Translations under genes and position numbers: made by a program | Assembly (NCBI GenBank): GCA_028282885.1 | Contig: JANQGX010000006.1 | Location: forward strand, 27,956 to 91,955 | Direction: 5' to 3' | DNA from: SAR324 cluster bacterium | Lineage (GTDB): Bacteria; SAR324; XYD2-FULL-50-16 | Length of the DNA: 64,000 nt | Part shown: positions 47,253 to 55,884 of the stretch, piece by piece | Layout: each line of letters starts with the position of its first letter | Position numbering within the stretch: the first letter of the stretch is position 1 | Notes under the pieces: model-generated | What the model was told of the DNA's origin: nothing | Seen by the model: only the letters and a program-made list of their open reading frames with translations | Databases searched by the model: none

Positions 47253-49781
47253 ATGCCTGCCGGTAGTGAATTCATGAAACCAGTTGGATCTAACTTTGGG
47301 AGTGATAAGATAGAAATTGAATCCGAACCAATATCCAATCCAGAACTGCAACTTGCCAATAACTTTGTAGAGCAGACTGCGTGCAACCTATTTTTAACGG
47401 GAAAAGCGGGAACAGGAAAGACAACCTTTCTCAAAAACCTTGACAAGACCACGGGCAAGAACATGGTTATCACCGCACCAACAGGTGTAGCGGCTATCAA
47501 TGCCGGTGGTGTAACCCTTCACTCATTCTTTCAACTCCCTTTAGGACCTTTCGTCCCCGGAAGTGAACACCTTCAGGGTGGTAATCGAAGCCAATACCGG
47601 CTCAGCAAAGAAAAAAAGACTATACTGAAAAACCTTGATTTGCTGGTGATTGATGAGATCAGCATGGTCCGGGCTGATACATTGGATGCCATCGATTCCA
47701 CACTTTGCAGGTATCGTGGCAACTCTCTCCCCTTTGGCGGGGTTCAGCTTTTGATGATCGGCGACCTCCATCAACTGCCACCGGTTGCAAAGCGAGAAGA
47801 GTGGAGCCTGCTAAAACAGTATTATGACTCAGTGTATTTCTTCAGCAGCAGGGCTTTGGCCCGATCTGCTTTTATCTGTATCGAGCTGAATCATATCTAT
47901 CGACAGACCGATGAGGTTTTCATCAACATTCTCAATCAACTTCGGGAAAACCGGCTTGACGCTTTCTCCCTGTCCGAACTGAACAGACGCTACATAGAGG
48001 ACTATATCCCCATAGATGACCAGGGATATATCACCCTGACCACGCATAATGCTACTGCGGAGTCGTTGAATGAATCCAGACTTCAAGGGCTTGCAGGAAA
48101 AAAGACATATTTGCCGGCTGAGATTTCGGGCGAATTCCAGAAAAACAGTTATCCTGCGCCTGAAGAGCTTAGACTTAAAAAAGGGGCGCAGGTTATGTTC
48201 TTGCGAAACGACAATTCCTCTGAGAAGCGTTATTTCAATGGAAAAACAGGGACCATCACCAGAATCACACGTGAGGAAATAGAAATCGTCTGTCCTGATA
48301 GTCCGAAGACAATCACCATAGAACCCGTTGTCTGGGAGAACATCAAGTACTCCCTCAACAAAAAAACCATGAAAGTCGAAGAGGACGTTATTGGCACCTT
48401 TAAACAGTTTCCACTGAAACTGGCCTGGGCAATTACCATCCATAAAAGCCAGGGATTGACCTTTGAAAAGACCATTATCGACTCCCAATCTGCGTTTGTA
48501 CACGGTCAAACTTACGTAGCCCTGAGTCGATGCAAAACCCTCGACGGTATAGTGCTCAGCTCACCGATTTCACAGCGTGGGATTGCGATGGATCAGGCAT
48601 TAAAGGATTTTGATCACTATCTCAGGAGAAACGCTCCTTCCAATGAGGTCTTGCAAAAAGCAAAAGTTGACTTCCAGCAAAATCTGCTCCTCGATTGTTT
48701 TGATTTGAAGTCAGTAAAAAGCCATTTTAACAAGCTTGTCCGGCTCATGCTGGATTATCGTCGGAGAGTTCATTTTGTTGGGTGGGGGGAAATAGAGCAG
48801 ATCATAAAAAGGGCAAATCAGGATCTATTTACAGTCAGTGACAATTTCAAAAGGCAGCTACAGAAGATTTTTCAAAATGGCAAACTGCCAGAATCCGATC
48901 CGTACGTCCTGGAACGCCTGAACAAAGCATCGATCTGGTTTCAGCAAAAAACAGAGGAGGTCCTTATCAAACCATTGGAAGCATTTCATTTTGAAACCGA
49001 TAACGCAATAGTTGAAGCGAAACTGAAAGACACAGCGAAACAGCTTAGACAAACCATCACGGTAAAGCTCGCAGGGATAAAATCTGTAGAGAAGGGATTC
49101 TCCCCATCCGGTTATCAAAGCAAAATCCGCCTGGCCCAGATCGGGGAACCTTCCAAGGCAGCCATTGATAATCGTTTAGAGCCTGATCATGAAAACCCGG
49201 AGCTGATTACCGAACTGAAGAAGTGGCGTCTGAAAAAAGCCGAGACTGAGAGGCGATCAAGATCACACATTCTTGCGTATCAAGTCTTGTTTGATATCGC
49301 AGAAACCCTCCCTGAAACCTTGGCAGAGTTAGGAAAGATAAAACGAGTAGGGAAAAAAAAGTTGCAGAACTATGGTGAAGAGCTCGTTGAACTTGTCAGA
49401 CGATATGTAAAGAAACATGGTGTGAAAAAAGCAGAACCTTGGAAAGGTCACCTTGAAAAATCAAGGTCGAAACGAGAGAAGATCTCAGAAACAAAACGAA
49501 TCAGTTTTAAGATGTTCTCAGGTGGCTTAACCACAGACGAAATCGCCAAAAAAAGGGAACTCACGAAATCGACCATCGAAGGGCATTTATGCTTTTTCAT
49601 TGAACAGGGAAAGATTGATATCAACAGACTCGTCCCCAAGGAGAAGCAGGCAATCATCAAAGAGAAGATTAAAACAACTGGCACTCACTCCCTGAGCGCA
49701 ATCAAAGAACGACTAGGCGATGATTATTCCTATGGTGAAATAAAAATGGTTGTGGCCTTCCAGAACTACCTGGAAGAATAG
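47253..49781 (+). CDS. Pif1-like helicase with C-terminal HRDC and helix-turn-helix domains
   Basis: An 842-residue superfamily 1B helicase. Walker A GKAGTGKT is at 50-57, TAPTGVAAINAGG follows, Walker B IDEISM is at 133-138, and the motif VI region WAITIHKSQGLTFE plus VALSRCKTLDG completes the core by about residue 440. The C-terminal half carries a RecQ-like HRDC (around 665-715) and an HTH_40-type helix (GGLTTDEIAKKRELTKSTIE). It unwinds DNA 5' to 3' in known relatives. No strong ribosome site marks the start; the ATG at 47274 is possible. Confidence 0.88.
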   Translation: MPAGSEFMKPVGSNFGSDKIEIESEPISNPELQLANNFVEQTACNLFLTGKAGTGKTTFLKNLDKTTGKNMVITAPTGVAAINAGGVTLHSFFQLPLGPFVPGSEHLQGGNRSQYRLSKEKKTILKNLDLLVIDEISMVRADTLDAIDSTLCRYRGNSLPFGGVQLLMIGDLHQLPPVAKREEWSLLKQYYDSVYFFSSRALARSAFICIELNHIYRQTDEVFINILNQLRENRLDAFSLSELNRRYIEDYIPIDDQGYITLTTHNATAESLNESRLQGLAGKKTYLPAEISGEFQKNSYPAPEELRLKKGAQVMFLRNDNSSEKRYFNGKTGTITRITREEIEIVCPDSPKTITIEPVVWENIKYSLNKKTMKVEEDVIGTFKQFPLKLAWAITIHKSQGLTFEKTIIDSQSAFVHGQTYVALSRCKTLDGIVLSSPISQRGIAMDQALKDFDHYLRRNAPSNEVLQKAKVDFQQNLLLDCFDLKSVKSHFNKLVRLMLDYRRRVHFVGWGEIEQIIKRANQDLFTVSDNFKRQLQKIFQNGKLPESDPYVLERLNKASIWFQQKTEEVLIKPLEAFHFETDNAIVEAKLKDTAKQLRQTITVKLAGIKSVEKGFSPSGYQSKIRLAQIGEPSKAAIDNRLEPDHENPELITELKKWRLKKAETERRSRSHILAYQVLFDIAETLPETLAELGKIKRVGKKKLQNYGEELVELVRRYVKKHGVKKAEPWKGHLEKSRSKREKISETKRISFKMFSGGLTTDEIAKKRELTKSTIEGHLCFFIEQGKIDINRLVPKEKQAIIKEKIKTTGTHSLSAIKERLGDDYSYGEIKMVVAFQNYLEE

Positions 49782-50029
49782 ACCGAGTTCACAGGTATGT
49801 TTTGTGTTTTTTATAGGTTATTCGCCTGTTAAAGTTGCAGTGCTCGCCCGAGAAAGTATCGTTTTTTACAACTTTATGTGAACGACGAAATGGGGACACC
49901 ATTTTGGCACCTGGAATTGTTGTTGTATTATGGATTGAAAAAAAGATTCAACGTAATCATGGAACTTTTTGGGGACTGATAAAGGGATGTTTCTGAGAAA
50001 GGAAATCCAGTTATTGTTTGAAAATTTAA
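49782..50029. other. Gap between the Pif1-like gene and repeat copy 3
   Basis: About 250 bp with no reading frame, RNA gene or strong hairpin seen. It is the longest gap between a gene stop and the next repeat within the first four modules. Confidence 0.35.
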
Positions 50030-50275
50030 TGGTGCCTTGCCAGGACTCGAAAAGACATCTTGTTTCGTTGACACCAATGAGAAACACTTAGCGGATCTGA
50101 GGATTAGGAATCCCATGTAACCACACTCTAAACACTTTGTTATAATTGGTGATATGTGATTGAGGCGGAAAACAATTGTGTATTGGGTACGGATTGACGG
50201 AAAGCTTTAATTCGACACACCATCATAATAGCCTGATCCGACTTTCCATTAATTGTCGATTTGCAGCGATGTTAC
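50030..50275 (-). repeat. tRNA-derived cassette repeat, copy 3 (hairpin variant, decayed)
   Basis: TGCCAGGACTCGAA and GGATCTGAGGATTAGGAATCC are kept, separated by about 40 bases containing a TGTTTC/GAAACA stem (50061-50066 with 50081-50086), as in copy 2. The blocks TAAACACTTTGTTATAATTG and GGATTGACGGAAAG follow; the third block is no longer recognisable. Confidence 0.7.
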
Positions 50276-50319
50276 TTATTTGCCTGCATCTTTTTAGTGC
50301 ACCCATCTGAAGTGATGCA

Positions 50320-50382
50320 TTGACTTAACCTTTTAAAACCTATAATCTAGGTAAAGTGAACAAAAATTTAGGTTATATAACC
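50320..50382 (+). promoter_or_regulatory. Promoter and operators of the HTH/nucleotidyltransferase pair
   Basis: TTGACT (50320-50325) and a perfect TATAAT (50341-50346) form a sigma-70-type promoter with a short 15-base spacer. The palindromes ACCTA-N5-TAGGT (50338-50352) and GGTTATATAACC (50371-50382) overlap or follow it, as expected for autorepression by the small HTH protein. Confidence 0.55.
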
Positions 50383-50398
50383 AAAAATACAGGTCGTA

Positions 50399-50728
50399 AT
50401 GTTAAATAAGTTATTTGGAAGCAGGACCGCAGAGCTGGTCTTATACTACTTGTGTGTATATGAGAAAGGATATCCCACTAAAATAGCACAGGTATTTGGA
50501 CTATCTTTAAACATGGTTCAAAATCAGCTGATTAAATTCGAGGATGCTGGAATTCTGGTTAGTTTTCTGGAAGGGCGAACAAGGGTGTTCAGATGGAATC
50601 CGAGATATCCCTTTTTATCAGAACTAAAAGCGTTATTGGAAAAGGCACTCGACTATCTTCCTGACTCAGAGAGATCTAAATACTTTAAAGAAAGAACAAG
50701 GCCACGGCGAACAGGAAAACCGATATGA
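50399..50728 (+). CDS. Small winged-helix protein, likely antitoxin of a nucleotidyltransferase pair
   Basis: A 109-residue protein with a MarR/ArsR-like winged helix (PTKIAQVFGLSLNMVQNQLIKFEDAGILV, residues about 28-56, and a wing to 70). The basic tail KERTRPRRTGKP may bind DNA. Its stop overlaps the start of the nucleotidyltransferase-like gene by four bases (ATGA), the usual layout of toxin-antitoxin pairs of this type. Confidence 0.75.
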   Translation: MLNKLFGSRTAELVLYYLCVYEKGYPTKIAQVFGLSLNMVQNQLIKFEDAGILVSFLEGRTRVFRWNPRYPFLSELKALLEKALDYLPDSERSKYFKERTRPRRTGKPI

Positions 50729-51279
50729 ATGAAATTTCAAGCTTAACAGCATTGAAAGAGCTTGCCTTGATAGTCTGTTCAAGGCTCAAGGAGGATGGGA
50801 TTGATGCTGTTTTGACAGGTGGGGCTGCTGTTTCGATCTATACCGAGAACCAGTACAAGTCGTTTGACTTGGATTTCATTTCCCACGCTCCTGTTTCTGA
50901 TATTTCGAGTTCGTTGTCGAAACTTGGTTTCAAAAGGACAAAGGGGCGTTACTATGCCCATCCTGAGACCGACTTTTATATAGAGTTTCCGTCGCCACCG
51001 GTTGCAGTTGGAAATAAACCGTTAAAAGAATTTCATGAAATCCAAACAGATAGCGGCTACCTGAAACTACTGACGCCAACGCAATGTGTGATGGATAGGC
51101 TAGCTGCCTATTATCACTGGAATGACCAACAATCCCTAGAGCAGGCGATTGCTGTTGCAAAGTCCCATCAAATAAACTTCATGGAAGTTGAAGAGTGGTC
51201 GATAGCGGAAGGAATGGTAAATAAGTATGAGTTGTTTATTAAAACTGCGACAACAGAGATTGGGAAATCGGGGAAGTGA
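50725..51279 (+). CDS. Nucleotidyltransferase-fold protein, putative toxin (AbiEii/MenT-like)
   Basis: A 184-residue protein with the minimal nucleotidyltransferase pattern: VLTGGAAVSIYT near residues 30-40 and the metal-binding FDLDFI near 49-54. Relatives transfer nucleotides to tRNA or other targets and act in abortive or toxin roles (family knowledge). The C-terminal part (TPTQCVMDRLAAYYHWNDQQ) recurs as a remnant at 28489-28701. The gene ends 13 bases before repeat copy 4. Confidence 0.75.
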   Translation: MNEISSLTALKELALIVCSRLKEDGIDAVLTGGAAVSIYTENQYKSFDLDFISHAPVSDISSSLSKLGFKRTKGRYYAHPETDFYIEFPSPPVAVGNKPLKEFHEIQTDSGYLKLLTPTQCVMDRLAAYYHWNDQQSLEQAIAVAKSHQINFMEVEEWSIAEGMVNKYELFIKTATTEIGKSGK

Positions 51280-51292
51280 GACAACATTCAAT

Positions 51293-51540
51293 TGGTGCCC
51301 CCACCAGGACTCGAACCTGGAGCTGAGGATTAGGAATCCCACGAAGTACCCTATTAAACACTTTGTTATGATTGGACATTTGTGTCCAAAGCTGAAAATG
51401 ATTGTGGAATGGTTGTGGATTGACAAAAACCTTCATTTCGGCATCTCACAATAACAAGCTAATCTAACTTGCCAATTCAGGTCGTTTTGCAATGTCTGAA
51501 GGTCATCGCATCTTCCCGCAAGCCGAAACTTTTGTTCACC
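51293..51540 (-). repeat. tRNA-derived cassette repeat, copy 4 (47 bases identical to the tRNA)
   Basis: Bases 51293-51339 are identical to 58060-58106 of the tRNA-Arg, from the CCA end to the anticodon stem. The three downstream blocks follow: TAAACACTTTGTTATGATTGG, GGATTGACAAAAACCTTCA, and CTGAAGGT with AGCCGAAACTTTTGTTCA near the end. Confidence 0.85.
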
Positions 51541-51599
51541 AGAAAGTCCTATTGTGTAGCGGAATCATTCTGGTCAGGTCAGAAAAAGTAGCCCCTTTC

Positions 51600-52619
51600 T
51601 CAATCAAACCATTGATCCAATCCCGAATCTTTCTTGACGATAATCTTTCGTTTCTTTTTAAATTTGATGATATTGGGATCGAAGTTGTCCTTAATATCCT
51701 GATACTGGGTGTTTAGATATTCACTCAAACGCTTTTTCTCTTCTTCCAGGCGTTCCTCCAGTACCGATCGATTTGTCCGACTCAAGGCTCGACAATCACG
51801 CAAAAATGATCTGAATCGAATGCTTTTTAATGCCTCTTTATTTGAAAACAGGAAATGGTGATGCGGTTCGTTTTTATCGCTTTCATCCAGGATGTGAACA
51901 TAAATCTCGGTTCGATTATCGAATTCTCGTAATATTCTCTGATATGACTTCACTGTATAGTGATAATATCGTTCACGTAGTTCTTCTAGTTGGGGTTCCA
52001 GTCCACCGGCATTGACTTTGAAGTCCATCAGATAACCATTGCTTTCAGGCTTGCCGTGGTTTTTTCCAGGCACATACTCATGTGGAATCAGCCGGTCAAT
52101 CAGGTTTGAGCCGAAATCTTCAAGTTGACTGTAAATATATCCCGCTACCATGCTGAGAGTCGCATAGCTGAACTTGCCATCAATTAAAAGCCTTGCCCAT
52201 GATAAATACAGAGAGCCACGGTATGGTTGACGAACATATCCCGAGTCATCATTTGCACGAGTGCTTTCCTGGTATTCGAAGTCGTCAATGTCGTAGTCAT
52301 AAAGTGTCTCGAAGCCAAGGATCGTTTTGGATTTCCCCAGATATTCATTCAGGAAGAAGAGATCCTCTCCGATTCCCATTATCGGCAGCAATACCGAATT
52401 GATCCTGGCCGCTTGTTGCTCGTCCAGCTCACGCCAGACTTCATCGACCTCCTCACTGTTGGCTACATCAATACGGAACAAATCCTTCAACAAATATTTA
52501 TCGATCTCGAATCTATCAATCGCCGGTATATTGACGCGATAGGCCTCCTGCTGTTCAATCGCCCATGAAAAATAGTCAGAATTGGATCTGATGATTGCCC
52601 GTTTTAATTCAGGTGACAT
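51600..52619 (-). CDS. Unknown 339-residue protein of the unknown pair
   Basis: I recognise no family. The protein is acidic overall and mostly helical in appearance. It has a DYDIDDFEYQ acidic stretch near residue 107-116, an EPHHHFLF His cluster, and a basic lysine-rich C-terminus (FKKKRKIIVKK). It begins with a poor ribosome site. It lies 214 bp after the coiled-coil gene on the same strand; both run opposite to every other gene in the array. Confidence 0.55.
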   Translation of the reverse strand: MSPELKRAIIRSNSDYFSWAIEQQEAYRVNIPAIDRFEIDKYLLKDLFRIDVANSEEVDEVWRELDEQQAARINSVLLPIMGIGEDLFFLNEYLGKSKTILGFETLYDYDIDDFEYQESTRANDDSGYVRQPYRGSLYLSWARLLIDGKFSYATLSMVAGYIYSQLEDFGSNLIDRLIPHEYVPGKNHGKPESNGYLMDFKVNAGGLEPQLEELRERYYHYTVKSYQRILREFDNRTEIYVHILDESDKNEPHHHFLFSNKEALKSIRFRSFLRDCRALSRTNRSVLEERLEEEKKRLSEYLNTQYQDIKDNFDPNIIKFKKKRKIIVKKDSGLDQWFD

Positions 52620-52833
52620 AGGGATTGGCGGCTGCAGATAAAAGGAAGACGCAAGGCCATGGTCTGCTATTGTGTTTTTTGTTAATACTGCTTGTCGGTT
52701 TGCAGTCTGATGTTTTTAGCTTAACCGGGCATCAGGTTGCCTACCTCAAGGAGATGCTTATGAAGTATCATCAAACTTGGCTACTTCTCATCACTGAAAA
52801 GATTGCACTTGCCTTCCTGTCTCCCCCTGATTT

Positions 52834-53370
52834 TTATTCATCCTGGTAGTCGATAGCGATTTCGTAACTTGCTTTCCTAATGAGGCGATTCAGTACCCTG
52901 AATGCGATTCTGGCATTATTTAGCTCAGATACCGCCTCTTGATAACTGACTTCACTCTCTTCCACAATATCGCGTTCCTCTTTGTGAATCGTTCTCAGAT
53001 GAGATGCAGCGATTGTTCGATCGTGCAATTCCCCGATTTTTTTGTTCAACGATTTTCGAATTTCGAGTGCTTCACTTAGATTAATTGCCTCATTCTCAAA
53101 AACCGTTTGATAATTATAGTTGGCTTTCTGAATGGCGGAATTCAGTTTTCGATGTTTATAGTCAAGCTTTCTTATGGCTTCTTTGGTTTCGTTCATCTTA
53201 TAGTCCGATCTCGGTTGAAACGATTCCTGTTCACTAAGGAACATGCCCCTTCGATTGTAGGCTTTAAAATTCTCCGGCAAGGTATCGTTCAGAGTTTTTC
53301 TACGGGCATCATATTCCGCTCTCAATTCAAGGGCTTCGTACATGTATAAATGTTTCTGCTCATTTGGCAT
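52834..53370 (-). CDS. Helical coiled-coil protein, faintly DIP1984/septicolysin-like
   Basis: A 178-residue, charged, almost wholly helical protein. The pattern of SEALEIRKSLNKKIGELHDR and the C-terminal NRLIRKASYEI recalls the helical DIP1984 (septicolysin) family, but the match is from memory and weak. GGAGAG precedes the ATG. It probably forms a small operon with the unknown gene downstream. Confidence 0.5.
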   Translation of the reverse strand: MPNEQKHLYMYEALELRAEYDARRKTLNDTLPENFKAYNRRGMFLSEQESFQPRSDYKMNETKEAIRKLDYKHRKLNSAIQKANYNYQTVFENEAINLSEALEIRKSLNKKIGELHDRTIAASHLRTIHKEERDIVEESEVSYQEAVSELNNARIAFRVLNRLIRKASYEIAIDYQDE

Positions 53371-53854
53371 AATCTCTCCGTGGAAAAGAGGGCAGTTTTA
53401 CTCAGAGGGCGTAAAAATAAATTAAAACTAATAAAAAGTGTATATTTGTTCACCATATTAAGCAAACCTCCGCAGTTTTGCAAGGACTTTTTGTCTCTTT
53501 TCAACTTCCATTATCGCTATGGTTCCGATTATTTTTTGAGGTATCATGGGGAAATGCCTACATCCCGGCTTGCCATTGTGCTCTTTGTCCATTTATCTTC
53601 GCAACCCATTCCGGTTCAAAATCTTTCGTTCGGGTTATACAGTTCTTTCGAATACTTAATAAATGGCAAACTCCCGATGGTTGAAATCACAGTATACTTC
53701 TGGCTAATAGGAATCTTTACTCAGCGAGTGTCTGTGGCACTAAGGAAGTCGACTGAGATTCCATACCCTAGTAATATGGAATCTATATTATCAATCTACT
53801 TATGTAATATTAGTATCGATTGAATAGGCGCATATAATAAAGAGGTGCCGTGAT
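53371..53854. other. Region between the unknown pair and vapB copy 2
   Basis: About 480 bp without a recognisable gene; the open plus-strand frames at 53350-53823 and 53478-53684 show no family features. It should contain the promoters of the divergent coiled-coil and vapB genes, and has a 9-bp dyad at 53757-53783. Confidence 0.35.
53757..53783. promoter_or_regulatory. Dyad upstream of vapB copy 2
   Basis: GATTCCATA (53757-53765) and TATGGAATC (53775-53783) are perfect inverted arms across nine bases, about 70 bp before vapB. This is a plausible VapB(C) autoregulation site. The corresponding dyad is not seen upstream of copy 1. Confidence 0.45.
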
Positions 53855-54055
53855 ATGAAAACAACCGTTGAAATACCTAATGAGGAGTTAAAACAACTAA
53901 TTGCATTCACTGGTGCCAAGACGAAAAAGGATGCGATCAACGCTGCTATAAAAAGTTACAATAAACGGCAGCGTCTTTTAGCTCTATCAAAAAAGCTTGG
54001 TACATTTGAGAACTTCATTGATGCGAACGAGCTTGATCAGATGAGGGCAGAATAG
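53855..54055 (+). CDS. vapB: VapB-type antitoxin, copy 2
   Basis: A 66-residue near-duplicate of the antitoxin at 42974; only a few residues differ (EEELKQLIAFTGAKT-like start, KRQ, DANELDQ). It keeps the ribbon-helix-helix opening and the tail. GAGGTG precedes the ATG. Its partner toxin is broken, so it may survive as a solitary antitoxin that could neutralise the intact copy 1 toxin (inference). Confidence 0.88.
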   Translation: MKTTVEIPNEELKQLIAFTGAKTKKDAINAAIKSYNKRQRLLALSKKLGTFENFIDANELDQMRAE

Positions 54056-54056
54056 T

Positions 54057-54445
54057 ATGCAATCGCTTACTTTAAAAGATACTTCCTGCTGGATAGAAGC
54101 GTTGCGGGTTTCAGGCGATCATGCGATTCGAGAAAAAGTAAAAGAACTGTTCATTGAAGGAAGAGCGGCATGGTGCGATATGGTTTTGCTTGAACTTTGG
54201 AATGGCGCTCGGGGCGATGCGGAAAGAAAGATGCTAAAGGATTTGAAGGAAGAGGTAACGATGCTTCCAATCTCAAATGAAGTGTGGACATTTGCTAGAA
54301 ATCTAGCAAGCAAATGTAGAGAGGGAGGAAAAACTGTACCTTCAACACGTTTCTTGCGGACTTGAGAATAAAATAGTAATTGAGCATCAGGATAAGCATT
54401 TTGATGCAATACTGGAAATACATGCTAAAGAAAAGTCTTTAAATA
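54057..54445 (+). pseudogene. vapC: VapC toxin, copy 2, inactivated by an 11-bp deletion
   Basis: The first 95 codons match copy 1, then TCAAC joins directly to GTTTCTTGC. Compared with copy 1, eleven bases are lost, removing the conserved catalytic Asp of TDILI (D98 in copy 1) and shifting the frame to an early stop at 54363-54365. The rest of the old frame (CGLENKIVIEHQDKHFDAIL) is still readable. The fragment ends at repeat copy 5. No selenocysteine reading would rescue it. Confidence 0.85.
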
Positions 54446-54693
54446 TGGTGCCCCCACCAGGACTCGAATCTGGAGCTGAGGATTAGGAATCCCACGAGAT
54501 TACTCACTAAACACATTGTTTTGATTGAATATTTGCTCCGAGTAGTTGAAATAATTATGGATTGAGTGGGGATTGACGAAAACCTTCAATATCGCGAATG
54601 CTCATAACTATCTGATTTGAAACGCTATTGATGGACGCTTCGGGAAGTCTGAAGGTCAACTCAATTTCCTGAAAGTCGAAACTTTTATTCACT
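54446..54693 (-). repeat. tRNA-derived cassette repeat, copy 5
   Basis: The first 47 bases match the tRNA-Arg 3' part with one mismatch. The downstream blocks TAAACACATTGTTTTGATTG, GGATTGACGAAAACCTTCA and CTGAAGGT with GTCGAAACTTTTATTCA are present. It separates the broken vapC from the sce7726/sce7725/RES module. Confidence 0.85.
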
Positions 54694-54915
54694 TGATCCT
54701 TCCGGTCTGATCATAAACTCACTCATCTGATTCATACCAACTATAATAAAGCATTCGGAACCAGATAGATAAACTGCCACCGGATTTCCAGGAACGAAAG
54801 CAATGGCTGAAGGTGAACGGTGCTGGGATGGGATTGTAGGTTCAGTTCCAGAAGTAGCTAAAATATATCATTAAAATATATAAAAATTAAAAATATTAGG
54901 ATACTACTGGAAGAA

Positions 54916-55884
54916 ATGCTTCAAAATGGTATACCTAGATTTGATAAACAAGAATTCAAACCACTTAAGAAATCTATGAAAACAATCACTCCGTTCAGTA
55001 TCAACAAGAAATACTTCCCAGCACTGGGAAAAGTGTTTTCACCTGGGGTGATTGAGAATATTGTAACCACTGGTAACTCGGCTTTGATGACAGAGGTATG
55101 CAAAATGAGTGGCTTCTTTGCACAAATTTCACCTTCGGTTTCTTTAGGTGACTTCTTTGATACAATTTACACTTACCTATTTGAGAATTATCGGAACGAA
55201 TACATCTATAAAAATACTATAGCAAATAAAGTATTACTTGGTCGGCATTCATTGAACACTGCACAAATGCTTACCGAGTTCAGAATTGGTAAGTGCAAAG
55301 CTGACGTTGTCGTACTTAATGGAACAACAACAGCATATGAAATAAAATCTGAATACGATTCCTTCAGACGTTTGGAAAGGCAGATTACGGAATACCGTAA
55401 TGTATTTGATTTTATCAATGTAATTACCTCAAATTGCCAGGTTAATAAATTGAGGGTAATTCTCCCCAAAAATATTGGGATTCTCGTTCTCACAGACCGC
55501 AATACCATAAGTGTGGTTCGAGAAGCTGAATCAAATGTAGTTAATATTGACTTGGCTATACTTTATAACTCACTCAGGAAAAACGAGTATCTGGCAATTG
55601 TAAAGCAACATTATGGTGATACACCGGATTTGCCTAATACTCTCTTGTTCAGAGAATGCAAGAAGTTGTTTTGTCAGATTCCTGTAGAAACTGCTCATAA
55701 GTTAACTATAGAATGCTTACGGACAAGAGGTAATAACCTCCTATTGAAAGATTACCTACAACAGATTCCTGCCTCACTAACAGCCTATGCATTAAACTGT
55801 GGTAGCAACAGGAAATGGATCGAAAGTTTTGCTCAATGTTTGGAAAGACCCTTGGGTAAGTATCTCCCCGCACAGGTATTGTAA
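54916..55884 (+). CDS. sce7726-family protein with a PD-(D/E)xK-like motif
   Basis: A 322-residue protein. A nuclease-like signature is visible: E121 (LTEFRIG), D130 (KCKADVVVL) and E142-x-K144 (TAYEIKSEYDS), matching the PD-(D/E)xK fold used by many restriction nucleases. This identifies the sce7726 family, found beside sce7725 proteins in many bacteria. The C-terminus is helical and unassigned. It overlaps the next gene by one base. Nuclease activity is inferred, not known. Confidence 0.75.
   Translation: MLQNGIPRFDKQEFKPLKKSMKTITPFSINKKYFPALGKVFSPGVIENIVTTGNSALMTEVCKMSGFFAQISPSVSLGDFFDTIYTYLFENYRNEYIYKNTIANKVLLGRHSLNTAQMLTEFRIGKCKADVVVLNGTTTAYEIKSEYDSFRRLERQITEYRNVFDFINVITSNCQVNKLRVILPKNIGILVLTDRNTISVVREAESNVVNIDLAILYNSLRKNEYLAIVKQHYGDTPDLPNTLLFRECKKLFCQIPVETAHKLTIECLRTRGNNLLLKDYLQQIPASLTAYALNCGSNRKWIESFAQCLERPLGKYLPAQVL

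Noticed and set aside
54057..54365. UGA at the end of vapC copy 2 as selenocysteine
   Set aside because: The stop arises from an 11-bp deletion and frame shift; the homologous sequence continues in a different frame, so Sec would not restore the protein.
42481..54693. CRISPR array
   Set aside because: Five repeats of about 250 bp separated by kilobases of genes do not fit repeat-spacer structure, and no cas genes are seen.
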